In this document: piece after piece, positions 9,290 through 18,800 of the stretch | Layout: every line of letters begins with the position of its first letter | Numbering within the stretch: the first letter of the stretch is position 1 | Source of the DNA: Acidobacteriota bacterium | GTDB lineage: Bacteria; Acidobacteriota; Vicinamibacteria; Vicinamibacterales; CAVVIG01 | Length of the DNA: 64,000 nucleotides | Reading direction: 5' to 3' | NCBI GenBank assembly: GCA_018268955.1 | Contig: JAFDVO010000014.1 | Span: forward strand, 51,705 to 115,704 | Notes under the pieces: generated by a model | Seen by the model: only the letters and a program-made list of their open reading frames with translations | The model's database searches: none | Told to the model about the DNA's origin: nothing | Translations under genes and position numbers: made by a program

Positions 9290-9299
9290 GGGTTTTTTT
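9275..9299 (+). terminator. intrinsic terminator of the his attenuator
   Basis: A perfect 8-bp stem, AACCCGCC (9275-9282) with GGCGGGTT (9287-9294) over loop TCCC, is followed by a run of T ending at 9299 (seven T in all). It lies 32 bp after the leader stop and 62 bp before hisI. It is the clearest intrinsic terminator I could find in the window, and it lies upstream of the operon it would control. Confidence 0.85.
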
Positions 9300-9361
9300 G
9301 TGTCTGCGCTCGGGCAGACCACCCGTTCTCGTGGAGCCAGCAGAGGGACGAAAGGACAGCG

Positions 9362-9679
9362 ATGAAGATCGATTTCTCGAAACTCGACGGCCTCATTCCG
9401 GCGGTCATCCAGGATGCCGACACGCTGGAAGTGCTGATGGTCGGCTTCATGAACGAGGAGGCGCTCGAGAAGACGAAGCAGACCGGCTTCGCGACCTTCT
9501 GGAGCCGCACGCGCAACAAGCTCTGGATGAAGGGGGAGACCTCCGGCAACCAGCTGAAGGTGGTCGAGACGCTGGTCGACTGCGACGAAGACACCCTGGT
9601 ACTCAAGTGCAAGCCGCTCGGCGACGGCGTTGCGTGCCACACCGGCGAGCGCACCTGCTTCTACCGGAAGTTCGAATAG
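9362..9679 (+). CDS. hisI: phosphoribosyl-AMP cyclohydrolase
   Basis: Opens the adenine ring of phosphoribosyl-AMP in the third step of histidine synthesis. The 105 residues cover the single PRA-CH domain. Magnesium ligands D73, D75 and D77 sit in DCDED, and zinc ligands C74, C92 and C99 in DCDED and ACHTGERTCF, as in the family. No HisE pyrophosphohydrolase domain is fused and none is encoded in the operon. The ATG at 9362 follows an AGGGACGAAAGGAC-like purine tract. It is first in the operon, 62 bp after the attenuator terminator. Confidence 0.95.
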   Translation: MKIDFSKLDGLIPAVIQDADTLEVLMVGFMNEEALEKTKQTGFATFWSRTRNKLWMKGETSGNQLKVVETLVDCDEDTLVLKCKPLGDGVACHTGERTCFYRKFE

Positions 9680-9687
9680 CGAGCGAG

Positions 9688-9762
9688 GGTCGGTAAGGCA
9701 GGTCAGGCAGGTAGGACTGTGACAGTCCCACCCGGCCGACCCGCCCGACCCGCCTGGCTGGC
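9688..9762. repeat. palindromic array, 9-bp period, hisI-hisG spacer
   Basis: Left arm units GGTCGGTAA, GGCAGGTCA and GGCAGGTAG (9688-9714) lead to the apex GGACTGT-G-ACAGTCC (9714-9728). Right arm units then follow with the same 9-bp period and complementary sense (CGACCCGCC repeated twice, to about 9756). The whole can fold into one long imperfect hairpin. It shares its apex and architecture with the element at 10678-10766. Confidence 0.85.
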
Positions 9763-9789
9763 ACCACACGACTAATCGAAGGACACGCG

Positions 9790-10677
9790 ATGAAACTCAA
9801 ACTTGGCATTCCGAAGGGGTCGTTGCAGGACGCGACGATTCAGCTGTTCCAGCGCGCCGGCTTCAACATCACCGTGAGCTCGCGCTCGTACTTCCCCGCG
9901 ATTGACGATCCCGAGATCGAGTGCATGCTGATCCGCGCGCAGGAGATGGCGCGGTACGTCTCGGACGGCGTGCTCGACGCGGGACTCACGGGGCTTGACT
10001 GGATCGCGGAGCACGAGGCCGGTGAAGGCAAGACCGGCGTCATCGAGCCGATCGCCGATCTGATCTACGCGAAGCAGAGCTTTGGCAAGGTGCGCTGGGT
10101 CCTGGCGGCACCGGAGGACTCGAACATCAAGTCGGCGAAGGACCTCGAGGGCAAGACCATCGCGACCGAACTGGTGCGCGCGACGAAGGCGTACTTCCAG
10201 AAGCAGGGCGTGAACGTGAAGGTCGAGTTCTCGTGGGGCGCGACCGAAGTGAAGCCGCCGATGCTCGCCGACGCGATCGTCGAGGTGACCGAGACCGGAT
10301 CGTCGCTCCGCGCCAACCGGCTGCGGATCATCGACACGCTGATGGAGAGCAACACGCAGCTCTTCGCGAACAAGACCGCGCTCGCCGACAGCTGGAAGAA
10401 GAACAAGCTGCAGAACATCGCGCTGCTGCTGAAGGCGGCCATCGAGGCGCAGGGGCGCGTCGGGATCATGCTGAACGTGAAGCGCGACGACCTGCAGAAG
10501 GTGCTCTCGCTGCTGCCGGCGCTGCAGCGCCCGACGATCTCCAACCTGAGCGACGATCAGTGGGTGGCGGTCAACACGATCATCGAAGAGAAGGTCGTGC
10601 GCAACCTGATCCCGCAGCTCAAGGCGGCCAGCGCCCAGGGGATCGTCGAGTATCCGCTCAATAAGATCGTGCTCTAG
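9790..10677 (+). CDS. hisG: ATP phosphoribosyltransferase, long form
   Basis: Catalyses the first, committed step: ATP plus PRPP to phosphoribosyl-ATP. The 295 residues are the long HisG_L type. Two periplasmic-binding-like catalytic lobes carry the PRPP loop [16 protein letters not shown]-terminal ACT-like domain (about 220-295) is where histidine binds for feedback inhibition, so no HisZ subunit is needed. Separated from hisI by 110 bp of repeat-bearing spacer and from hisD by another 96 bp. Confidence 0.96.
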   Translation: MKLKLGIPKGSLQDATIQLFQRAGFNITVSSRSYFPAIDDPEIECMLIRAQEMARYVSDGVLDAGLTGLDWIAEHEAGEGKTGVIEPIADLIYAKQSFGKVRWVLAAPEDSNIKSAKDLEGKTIATELVRATKAYFQKQGVNVKVEFSWGATEVKPPMLADAIVEVTETGSSLRANRLRIIDTLMESNTQLFANKTALADSWKKNKLQNIALLLKAAIEAQGRVGIMLNVKRDDLQKVLSLLPALQRPTISNLSDDQWVAVNTIIEEKVVRNLIPQLKAASAQGIVEYPLNKIVL

Positions 10678-10766
10678 CAGGGCGGGCAGGGCGGGCAAGG
10701 CAGGTAGGACTGTCACGGAACAGTCCCACCTCCCAACCTGCCCAACCTGCCCAACCTGCCCAGGTG
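10678..10766. repeat. palindromic array, 9-bp period, hisG-hisD spacer
   Basis: Left arm: CAGGGCGGG repeated twice, then CAAGGCAGG, leading to GGACTGT (10707-10713). After a 6-bp spacer comes ACAGTCC (10720-10726). The right arm is three tandem copies of a 9-mer, AACCTGCCC (10735-10761). Arms and apex are complementary. The last bases (CAGGT, 10761-10765) overlap the likely hisD ribosome binding site AGGTGA. Confidence 0.85.
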
Positions 10767-10773
10767 ATAGGCC

Positions 10774-12006
10774 ATGAGAATCATCGAGTCCACCAACAGG
10801 CGCGCGGTCGAGGCGCTGTTTGCGAAGAAGGAAGCGGCCGACCGGCTGTTCGAGCGCAAGGTCGCGGCGATCGTCGAGAAGGTGCGCACGGGCGGCGACC
10901 GGGCGCTGCTGAAGTTCGCGAGGCAGTTCGACAGCCTCTCCCAGCCGATCGAAGTGAGCCGGGAGGAGATGGAAGCCGAAGCCGCGAAGCTGCCGGTCGA
11001 CGTCCGGCTGGCCATCAGGAACGCGGCGAAGAACATCGCGCGCGTCGCCGCTCGGCAGATTCCGAAGCACTTTGACGTGCAGGTCGTCCCAGGCGTGCAG
11101 GTCGAGCAGCGCGTCGAACCGCTCGAGAGCGTCGGCTGCTACGTGCCCGGTGGCCGGTTCCCGCTGCCCTCGTCCGTGCTGATGACCGCCGTCCCGGCTC
11201 GGGTCGCGGGCGTGCGCGACATCATCGCCGTCTGCCCACGGCCGGAAGGCAGTGTCATGGCGGCCGCCCTCGAGGCTGGCGTCACGAAGCTGTTCCGCGT
11301 CGGCGGCGCGCACGCGGTGGCGGCACTCGCCTACGGCACTGAGTCGATCCCACGCGTCGACAAGATCGTCGGCCCTGGCAACAAGTGGGTCGCCGAAGCC
11401 AAGGCGCAGGTGACGAAGGACTGCGCCATCGACTTCTACGCGGGCCCGACCGAAATCGTCGTCGTCGCGGCCAGCGGCGATCCGCGCTGGGTGGCTGCAG
11501 ACCTCATCGCCCAGGCCGAGCACGACCCTGAAGCGCGCTCCGTCTTCATCACCTGGAAGAAGGGGTTCGCCACGCGGGTCAGCAAGGTGGTCGACCGGAT
11601 CGCGAAGGGGCGCGACATCGTCACGAAGTCGCTTGCCGCGCACGGCGCGATCGTGATCGCGAAGGATGCGGACGAAGCGATGACGCTCTCCAACCGCTTC
11701 GCTCCCGAGCACCTGGTTGTCGAGAGCGACGCGCTCATCAATCGTCCCATCGTCGCCGGAGCGGTATTCGTCGGTCCGCACACGGCGCAGGCGGCCGGCG
11801 ATTACGCCACCGGCTCGAACCACGTGCTGCCCACAGCCGGCGCGGCCCGCTTCCGGGGCGGCCTGAGCGCGGCGGATTTCGTGCGCGTCATGGCGGTGCA
11901 GCGGCTCACGGCCGACGGCCTCGCCCGGCTCGCCCCGACCATCGTGCCGCTCGCAACGGCCGAAGGGCTGCGGGCGCACGCCGAATCGATCAAGGTGCGG
12001 CTCTAG
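10774..12006 (+). CDS. hisD: histidinol dehydrogenase
   Basis: Oxidises histidinol to histidine in two NAD-dependent steps, the last stage of the pathway. The 410-residue, zinc-dependent enzyme shows the family blocks YVPGGRFPLPSSVLMTAVPA, IVGPGNKWVAEAKAQV and DFYAGPTEI. The catalytic Glu-His pair is in NRFAPEHLVVES, and the metal-site GSNHVLPT block is present. The ATG at 10774 is preceded by AGGTGA at 7-bp spacing. Confidence 0.96.
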   Translation: MRIIESTNRRAVEALFAKKEAADRLFERKVAAIVEKVRTGGDRALLKFARQFDSLSQPIEVSREEMEAEAAKLPVDVRLAIRNAAKNIARVAARQIPKHFDVQVVPGVQVEQRVEPLESVGCYVPGGRFPLPSSVLMTAVPARVAGVRDIIAVCPRPEGSVMAAALEAGVTKLFRVGGAHAVAALAYGTESIPRVDKIVGPGNKWVAEAKAQVTKDCAIDFYAGPTEIVVVAASGDPRWVAADLIAQAEHDPEARSVFITWKKGFATRVSKVVDRIAKGRDIVTKSLAAHGAIVIAKDADEAMTLSNRFAPEHLVVESDALINRPIVAGAVFVGPHTAQAAGDYATGSNHVLPTAGAARFRGGLSAADFVRVMAVQRLTADGLARLAPTIVPLATAEGLRAHAESIKVRL

Positions 12007-12017
12007 GCGGACGGATC

Positions 12018-13064
12018 GTGATCGAGAAGTACAAGAAGCCGGCCGAACTCTACGACGGCCTGCGCCTGCACCAGAACGAGAACACCGGCGGCTGTTCGCC
12101 GAAGGTCCTCGAGGCGCTGGCGTCACTCACGGCGGAGCAGGTCGGCTTCTACCCTCCATACGACGCGGCCACACGCGCGTGCGCCGCGTACCTCGGGGTC
12201 GATCCCGATCGCCTGTCGCTGGTGAACGGGCTCGACGAAGGGGTGATGGCGCTCGCCGTGGGCTACCTGCGTCCGCGCGGCACCGGGGATCGGCCCGAAG
12301 CGATCATTCCGGAGCCGGCGTTCGAGATCTTCGGCTACGACACGGAAGTGGTGGGTGGCCGTCCCATTCGCGTCGAACCGAATCCTGACTACTCGTTCCC
12401 GCTCGACCGCGTGCTCGACGAGATCACGCCGAACACGCGGGTCGTCTTCATCACGAGCCCGAACAACCCGACCGGCGTGCTGACGCCGCTCGATGCGATT
12501 CGCACCGTCGCGCGCCGGGTGCCTGCCGGCGCGGTGGTGTTCGTGGACGAGGCGTACGCGGAGTTCTCGGGCATCAGCTTCATCCCGGAACTCGAGCAGT
12601 ACCCCAACGTCATCGTTGGCAGGACGTTCTCCAAAGCCTTCGGCCTGGCGGGGCTCCGGATCGGTGCCATCACCGGCCATCCCGACACGCTCGAGCCGCT
12701 GCGGCTGGTCGTTCCGGTCTACAGCGTCAACATCGCGGCGGTGGTCGCCGTGCAGGCTGCACTGCAGGACATGGATTACGTCGAGCGGTACAAGGCACAG
12801 GTCGAGGCGTCGAAAGAGCAGCTCTACGCGGCGTGCGATCGGCTCGGCCTGCGATACTGGAAGAGCGCTGCCAACTTCGTGCTGATCCACGCAGGCCCTC
12901 GGGCGTCGGCGCTGGCGCAGGCGGCGGCGGCACGAGGGGTCTACCTGCGCGACCGGTCGCAGGAGGCCGGTCTGGAAGGCTGCCTGCGCATCGGCGCCGG
13001 CATCGTGGCGCACACCGAGCGCTGCATCGAGGTCATCGAGGAGGTTCTGTGCGGCGCGGCGTGA
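12018..13064 (+). CDS. hisC: histidinol-phosphate aminotransferase
   Basis: PLP enzyme transaminating imidazole-acetol phosphate to histidinol phosphate. The 348-residue fold-type I protein has the N-terminal LHQNEN substrate block, [11 protein letters not shown], the PLP-aspartate motif [12 protein letters not shown], the Schiff-base lysine in [15 protein letters not shown] and the C-terminal arginine in LRIGAG. It starts with GTG at 12018, 11 bp after hisD. Confidence 0.95.
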   Translation: MIEKYKKPAELYDGLRLHQNENTGGCSPKVLEALASLTAEQVGFYPPYDAATRACAAYLGVDPDRLSLVNGLDEGVMALAVGYLRPRGTGDRPEAIIPEPAFEIFGYDTEVVGGRPIRVEPNPDYSFPLDRVLDEITPNTRVVFITSPNNPTGVLTPLDAIRTVARRVPAGAVVFVDEAYAEFSGISFIPELEQYPNVIVGRTFSKAFGLAGLRIGAITGHPDTLEPLRLVVPVYSVNIAAVVAVQAALQDMDYVERYKAQVEASKEQLYAACDRLGLRYWKSAANFVLIHAGPRASALAQAAAARGVYLRDRSQEAGLEGCLRIGAGIVAHTERCIEVIEEVLCGAA

Positions 13065-13636
13065 TCGACAGACGAACCACTGAAACGCAAATCGCCCTGA
13101 CGGTTGGGCTCGACGGCAAGGGCACGTACACCGTGCGAACCGGCATCCGGTTCCTCGACCACATGCTCGAGCTGTTCGCCCGCCATGGGGGCTTCGACCT
13201 GAAGGTGGACGCACGCGGCGATCTCGACGTCGACCAGCACCACACCGTCGAGGACCTCGGCATCGCGCTCGGCGAAGCCGTGTCGCAGGCGCTCGGGGAC
13301 CGCAAGGGGATCAACCGCGCGGGCTACTTCGTGATGCCGATGGACGAGACGCTGGCAGTCGTCGCCATCGACCTTGGCGGGCGGCCGCACACGGTCGTTG
13401 ACACGAAGGTCAAGGTCCGCATGGTCGGCGACCTCCAGACGGAACTCGTCCACGACTTCTTCGAGGGGTTCGCCATCGGCGCACGGGCCAACGTGCACGT
13501 GAAGGTGCTCTACGGCCGGTCGAACCACCACAAGATCGAGGCGTCGTTCAAGGCGTTCGCCCGCGCGCTGCGCGTCGCCGTCGCGAAGGACAAGCGGCTC
13601 GCAAAGATGCTCCCGTCGACGAAGGGACTCATGTAG
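13049..13636 (+). CDS. hisB: imidazoleglycerol-phosphate dehydratase
   Basis: Dehydrates imidazoleglycerol phosphate to imidazole-acetol phosphate. The protein is monofunctional (195 residues), without the phosphatase domain of the enterobacterial enzyme. Metal ligands lie in [16 protein letters not shown] and in [14 protein letters not shown], and the [17 protein letters not shown] block is intact. I chose the GTG at 13049 because GAGGAGG (13038-13044) lies 4 bp upstream. A second GTG at 13061 overlaps the hisC stop (GTGA) but is 16 bp from that site. The chosen start overlaps hisC by 16 bp. Confidence 0.94.
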   Translation: MRRGVIDRRTTETQIALTVGLDGKGTYTVRTGIRFLDHMLELFARHGGFDLKVDARGDLDVDQHHTVEDLGIALGEAVSQALGDRKGINRAGYFVMPMDETLAVVAIDLGGRPHTVVDTKVKVRMVGDLQTELVHDFFEGFAIGARANVHVKVLYGRSNHHKIEASFKAFARALRVAVAKDKRLAKMLPSTKGLM

Positions 13637-14254
13637 GTGACTCGCATCGCGCTCATCGACTACAAGGCTGGCAACCTGACCTCCGTGCGCAAGGCGCTTG
13701 CGGCGGTCGGGGCCGAGGTGTTCACGCCGGAGACGCCGGCGGATCTCGCGCCCGCACGAGGCGTCATTGTCCCTGGTGTCGGGCACTTCTCCGCGACCGT
13801 GGCGCTGGACGACGAGTGGAGGAGGACGATCCTGGGGCTCGTCGGCGCTGGTCGTCCCCTGCTCGGCATCTGCCTCGGGCTGCAGTGGCTGTTCGAGGGG
13901 AGCGACGAGTCGCCGGACCTGAAGGGGCTCGGCGTCCTGAGCGGGATGTGCCGGAAGCTGCGCGGAGAGTCGGCTGACGGAACCGCCGTCAAGGTGCCGC
14001 ACGTCGGATGGAATAGCCTCGAACGTCTCGCGGACGCTCCGATCGTGGACGGGGTTCCCGATGGCGCGCAGGTCTACTTCACCCACAGCTACGTCGCGCC
14101 GGTCACCGCTGACACCGTGACGGCCACGACACACGGCGAGCGCTTCGCCTCGATCGTCCAGCGCGGCGTCGTCGCTGGCGTGCAGTTCCACCCGGAGAAA
14201 TCCGGCGAGATCGGACTCACGATCCTCCGCAACTACATGAAGATGGTGGGCTGA
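13637..14254 (+). CDS. hisH: imidazole glycerol phosphate synthase, glutaminase subunit
   Basis: Hydrolyses glutamine and channels ammonia to HisF. The 205-residue class I amidotransferase has the nucleophile C79 in GICLGLQWLFEGS and the His-Glu pair in GVQFHPEKSGEIG. It starts at GTG 13637 immediately after the hisB stop and ends 2 bp before hisF, so the two synthase subunits are made together. Confidence 0.95.
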   Translation: MTRIALIDYKAGNLTSVRKALAAVGAEVFTPETPADLAPARGVIVPGVGHFSATVALDDEWRRTILGLVGAGRPLLGICLGLQWLFEGSDESPDLKGLGVLSGMCRKLRGESADGTAVKVPHVGWNSLERLADAPIVDGVPDGAQVYFTHSYVAPVTADTVTATTHGERFASIVQRGVVAGVQFHPEKSGEIGLTILRNYMKMVG

Positions 14255-14256
14255 CC

Positions 14257-15027
14257 GTGCTGTCCAAACGCATCATCGCCTGCCTGGACGTGCGCGACGG
14301 CCAGGTGGTCAAGGGCATCAACTTCGAAGGGCTGCGGAGCGCGGGTGACCCGGCTGAACTCGCCCGTCGCTACAACGTGGAAGGGATCGACGAACTCGTC
14401 ATCCTGGACATCACTGCCACGCTCGAACGCCGCCGTGCACTCGCCGACACGATCCAGGCGGTCGCCCGCGAACTGTTCATCCCGCTTGCTGTCGGTGGCG
14501 GCATCCGGACGGAAGCGGACGCGGCACTTGCCGTCGAGGCCGGCGCCGACAAGGTCAGCCTGAACAGCGCGGCGCTCGCACACCCGGAACTGCTCACGAC
14601 GCTCGCCAACCGCTACGGAAGCCAGGCGGTTGTCTGCGCGATCGACGCCAAGCACGCGGTCGATGCGCAGGGCAGGAAGATTTACGCCGTGTACTCCCGC
14701 AGCGGCACGACCTCGGCCAACCGCGACGCGGTCGAGTGGGCCAAGGAAGCCGAGGAGCGGGGTGCTGGCGAGATCCTGCTGACCTCGATCGATCGCGACG
14801 GCACGAAGATCGGCTTCGACTGCGAGATGACGGCGGCCGTGTCCAGGGCGGTCTCGATCCCCGTCATTGCCTCAGGCGGCGCCGGCAAGCTCGACGATTT
14901 CGTCGACGTTTTCACCACAGGCGCGGCCGACGCCGCGCTCGCAGCCTCGATCTTCCACTACGCCGAGACGAGCGTGCACGCGCTCAAGGCACACCTGCGC
15001 GCGCACCACATTCCGGTGCGGATCTGA
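14257..15027 (+). CDS. hisF: imidazole glycerol phosphate synthase, cyclase subunit
   Basis: A (beta/alpha)8 barrel that uses ammonia from HisH to form imidazoleglycerol phosphate and AICAR. The start [11 protein letters not shown] and the catalytic aspartates D11 and D130 match the family exactly. Phosphate-binding blocks [11 protein letters not shown] and [11 protein letters not shown] are present. It begins with GTG at 14257 and overlaps hisA by one base (TGATG). Confidence 0.96.
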   Translation: MLSKRIIACLDVRDGQVVKGINFEGLRSAGDPAELARRYNVEGIDELVILDITATLERRRALADTIQAVARELFIPLAVGGGIRTEADAALAVEAGADKVSLNSAALAHPELLTTLANRYGSQAVVCAIDAKHAVDAQGRKIYAVYSRSGTTSANRDAVEWAKEAEERGAGEILLTSIDRDGTKIGFDCEMTAAVSRAVSIPVIASGGAGKLDDFVDVFTTGAADAALAASIFHYAETSVHALKAHLRAHHIPVRI

Positions 15028-15713
15028 TGCTCATTCCAGCCATTGATCTGAAGGACGGCGCGGTCGTCCAGCTCGTACAGGGTGAGCGGCTCGCCATTCG
15101 CGATGCCGACATCGACAAGTGGGTCACGCGGTTCGCGCGGTTCCCGAAGGTGCAGGTCATCGACCTCGACGCCGCGATGAACAGCGGCGACAACCTCGGC
15201 ATCGTACGTCGTATTGCGGGCCAGCTCACCTGCCGCGTGGGCGGCGGGGTGCGCACTGTCGAGCGTGCGAAGGACATTCTCGGAGCCGGCGCGACGGCGG
15301 TCATTGCCGGATCGGCGCTCTTCAAGAACGGCCAGCCCAACCTCGAATTCGCGAAGCAGCTCGCGGACGCCATCGGCCCGGAGCGGCTGATCGCGGCGGT
15401 CGACAGCAAGGGTGGCCAGGTGGTCGTGAACGGCTGGAAGACGGCGCTTCCGGTTACGGCCGTCGAGGCGGTCCAGGCGCTGGAGCCGTACTGCAGCGAG
15501 TTCCTCTACACCTACGTGGATGCCGAAGGGCTGATGCAGGGCACCAACATCCCAGCCATCCTCGACGTGCGCCGCGCCACGTCGCGGCATGTCACGGCGG
15601 CTGGCGGCATCACGACCCGCGAGGAGATTGACACGCTGCACGCCAACGGCGTCGACTCGGTCGTCGGCATGGCGGTCTACACCGGGACGCTCGCCATCGA
15701 CGACCTCGGCTGA
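15027..15713 (+). CDS. hisA: phosphoribosyl-formimino-AICAR ribotide isomerase
   Basis: Amadori rearrangement feeding HisF. The 228-residue barrel has the general base D7 in PAIDLKDG and the second Asp D126 in AAVDSKGGQVVVNGW. Phosphate sites are VGGGVRTVE and TAAGGITTREE. It is somewhat short for the family, chiefly through trimmed loops after the first strand. It is the last his gene; no terminator is visible in the 137 bp before the next gene, so read-through is possible. Confidence 0.93.
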   Translation: MLIPAIDLKDGAVVQLVQGERLAIRDADIDKWVTRFARFPKVQVIDLDAAMNSGDNLGIVRRIAGQLTCRVGGGVRTVERAKDILGAGATAVIAGSALFKNGQPNLEFAKQLADAIGPERLIAAVDSKGGQVVVNGWKTALPVTAVEAVQALEPYCSEFLYTYVDAEGLMQGTNIPAILDVRRATSRHVTAAGGITTREEIDTLHANGVDSVVGMAVYTGTLAIDDLG

Positions 15714-15785
15714 ACGCGTCCATCGTTCGGCATAGCTGCACGCTCGCGCCCTGGGCGGCTCAGCCCGGCGGAGCCGTCGAAGGGG

Positions 15786-15814
15786 GTGGCCGCACATCAG
15801 TTGGGCGGTAGAAT
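15786..15814 (+). promoter_or_regulatory. possible promoter for the glycan-type cluster
   Basis: TAGAAT at 15809-15814 matches five of six bases of the -10 consensus, with a weak -35 (GTGGCC, 15786-15791) 17 bp upstream. A 5-bp hairpin, CTGCC with GGCAG, follows at about 15831. No other promoter-like sequence stands out in the gap after hisA. Confidence 0.35.
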
Positions 15815-15850
15815 GGAGATCTGCCTTCCCGGCAGGCACGTTCAACTTCC

Positions 15851-18800
15851 GTGAGCATTGCTCTTCAGGCCGACCCGGCCCCGCCCCCAGCCGCTTCCAC
15901 ACCTGGCGCCCAGCGCGTCGCCACCGACGGCAAGTTCCTCCGTACTGGCGACGATCGGTTCCTGATCAAGGGGGTCACGTACGGCACGTTCGCGCCGGAC
16001 GAGAACGGCTACCAGTTCCCGCCCCTCGAACGCGTCGAGCAGGACTTTCGCCAGATGGCGGAGCTCGGCATCAATGCCGTGCGCGTCTACACGCCGCCGC
16101 GTCGCGAACTGCTCGATGTCGCGCTGCGCCACGGCCTGCGCGTCATGGTCGGGCTGCCCTGGGCGCAACACATCGCCTTCCTCGACAATCGCACGCTGCG
16201 CGAGGAGATCGAGGCCGACCTGCTGGGTGCGGTACGAACGCTTGGCGGTCATCCGGCTGTGCTGATGTTCGCGCTCGGCAATGAAATTCCGCCGAGCATC
16301 GTCCGCTGGCACGGCCGGCTGAGAATCGAGCGGTTCCTCCGCCGCCTCTACCGCAAGGCCAAGGCGATCTCACCGGAGAGCCTGTTCACCTACGTCAACT
16401 TCCCGCCAACCGAGTTCCTCGACCTGTCGTTCTTCGACGTCCTCGCCTTCAACGTGTACCTGCACAAGGAGGCGAACCTGCGCGCGTACGTGGCGCGGCT
16501 GCAGAACATGGCGGGCCACAAACCGCTGCTGATGGCCGAAGCCGGCGCCGACAGCATCCGGGAGGGCGAGGACGGCCAGGCGGCGCTCACGGCCATGCAC
16601 CTGCGGGTCGCCTTCCAGGAAGGGGCGTGCGGCGCATTCGCGTTTGCGTGGACCGACGAATGGTGGCGCGGCGGGTTCGACGTCGACGACTGGAAGTTCG
16701 GCCTCGTCGACAAGGCCCGCCGCCCCAAGGCAGCAGCCACGGCCGTCGCGCAGGCGTTCGCGGACGCACCGTTCTCGAAGGCCGAGCAGGCGGCCTGGCC
16801 GAAGGTATCCGTGGTGGTCTGCGCGTACAACGCCGCGGACACGCTCGAGGACAACCTCACGTCGCTCGAGCGGCTGTCGTACCCGAACTACGAGGTCATC
16901 CTCGTCAACGACGGCTCGCGCGACAGGACGAGCGACATCGGCCACGCGCACCCGAGCGTGCGCGTCATCGACATCCCGAACGGGGGATTGAGCGCGGCTC
17001 GCAATGTCGGCCTCGCGGCGGCGACCGGTGAGATCGTGGCCTACACCGACGCCGACACGCGCGTCGATCGCGACTGGCTTACGTTCCTCGTGCAGCCGTT
17101 CCTCCGCTCCGACGTGGTCGGCTCCGGCGGTCCCAACGTCGTCCCCGCGGACGACCCGCCGATCGCGCAGTGCATCGCGCGCGCGCCGGGCGGCCCGACG
17201 CACGTGCTGCTCGACGATCGCATTGCCGAGCATGTCCCCGGCTGCAACATGGCGTTCCGCCGTGATGCGCTCCTCGCCATCGGCGGCTTCAACCCCATCT
17301 ACCTTCGCGCCGGCGACGACGTGGATGTGTGCTGGCGGCTGCAGGCCCGTGGCGGGAAGATCGGCTTCGCCGCGGCGGCGCTGGTCTGGCACCACCACCG
17401 ATCGAGCGTCAAGGCGTACTGGCGACAGCAGGTCGGGTACGGCGAAGGCGAACGGTGGCTGCTCGCACATCACCCGGAGAAGTTCCTCGACGGGCACATG
17501 CTCTGGCGCGGGCGCATCTACAGCCCGCTGCCGTTCGTCCGCTCACTCTGGAGCGAGCGGATCAACGCCGGCGTCTGGGGCACGGCGGCGTTTCCGTCGG
17601 TCTATCGCGCCGACGTCCACCCGTTCGCGTTCCTTCCGCACTCGGTGCACTGGCAGGTCATCTCCTTCGTCCTCGCCATCATCGGCACTGGCGTGGCCGT
17701 CAGCCGCCAGCACACCTGGGCTGCCGTGCTGTTGCTGGCCACCGGCATGGTCGGCATCCTGGCGACGCTGGCCAAGAACGTGTCGTACGCGTGGCGGTCC
17801 GACGTCGACTCGCTCGAGGGACATCCGCTCTGGTACCGGTTCACGGTCGCGTACCTGCACTTCATCCAGCCGTTCGCACGCGTGCGGGGCATCATCCGCG
17901 GCATCCTCGCGCCGCCAGAGGTGATCGAACCGGTCGGGCCGCGGCAGACGAGCCGGGGACCGACGCCGTCGTTCCGTGAGTCAGGACGTGCGCTCACGCT
18001 GCTCGCGGGTGGCGTCACCGAGGACCGCTACTGGAGCGAGACCTGGACGAACACCGAGCGGGTCCTGACGGCGCTCACCGACTGGCTCCGCAAGTCGCGC
18101 GCGGTCCGCATCATCGAAATCGACGAGGGCTGGGCGCTCGACCGCGACGTCAGCGTGCTCGTCGGCCGGTGGGCGTGGCTCGACATCCGGGCGCTCGTCG
18201 AAGAGCACTCCGCCGGACGCGCGCTGCTGCGCGTGAACATGTTCCTCCGCCCCACGAGCGTGGGCGTCCTCTCCGCCATTGCGATCGCGACCGGTCTCGT
18301 GATCTCCGTCAGCGCCGGCTTCGCGCTGCGCTGGCCGCTCGCCGGCATCGTGGTGTCCATGCTCGCGCTGGCGCTGGTCGCCGCGGCCGCGTGGCGGACG
18401 GCCCAGACGACCGCGATCGTGCAGCGCGGCATCCGCGCCGTTGCCGACGAGTCGGCCATGGTCCGGATGAAGTCGGCACGCGCCCGGGTCCCGCTGCTCG
18501 CGCCCTCCATGGCGCGGGTCTACGCCCTCCGCACGGCGGCCCTCTTCGTCGTGATGGTCACGGCCATCGCTGCGGGCACCCTGATGCTGCGCGAGGCGGC
18601 CACGGCCCGGATCATCGGCGCCCGCAAGGGCTATGCGGGTGACAACGGCCCGGCGATCGACGCCTGGCTCGACACTCCCGGCGGCATCGTCGTCTCGCCG
18701 TCCGGAGAGGTCCTGTTCTCGGACTCGAACAACAACGTGGTGCGCCGGATCGACCCGCGCAACAACATCAGCACCATCATCGGGAACAACGCGGCAGGCC

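Noticed and set aside
9165..9361. T-box riboswitch before hisI
   Set aside because: No T-box sequence or specifier-loop architecture; the leader peptide plus terminator explains the region.
7832..9679. 615-codon frame ending as hisI
   Set aside because: Only the last 105 codons have PRA-CH features; the rest runs through the antisense of the RlmI gene and the his leader.
9772..12126. 784-codon antisense open frame across hisG and hisD
   Set aside because: It lies opposite two clear his genes in a GC-rich genome where the third-position pattern creates long shadow frames; Arg/Asp/His-rich with no domain.
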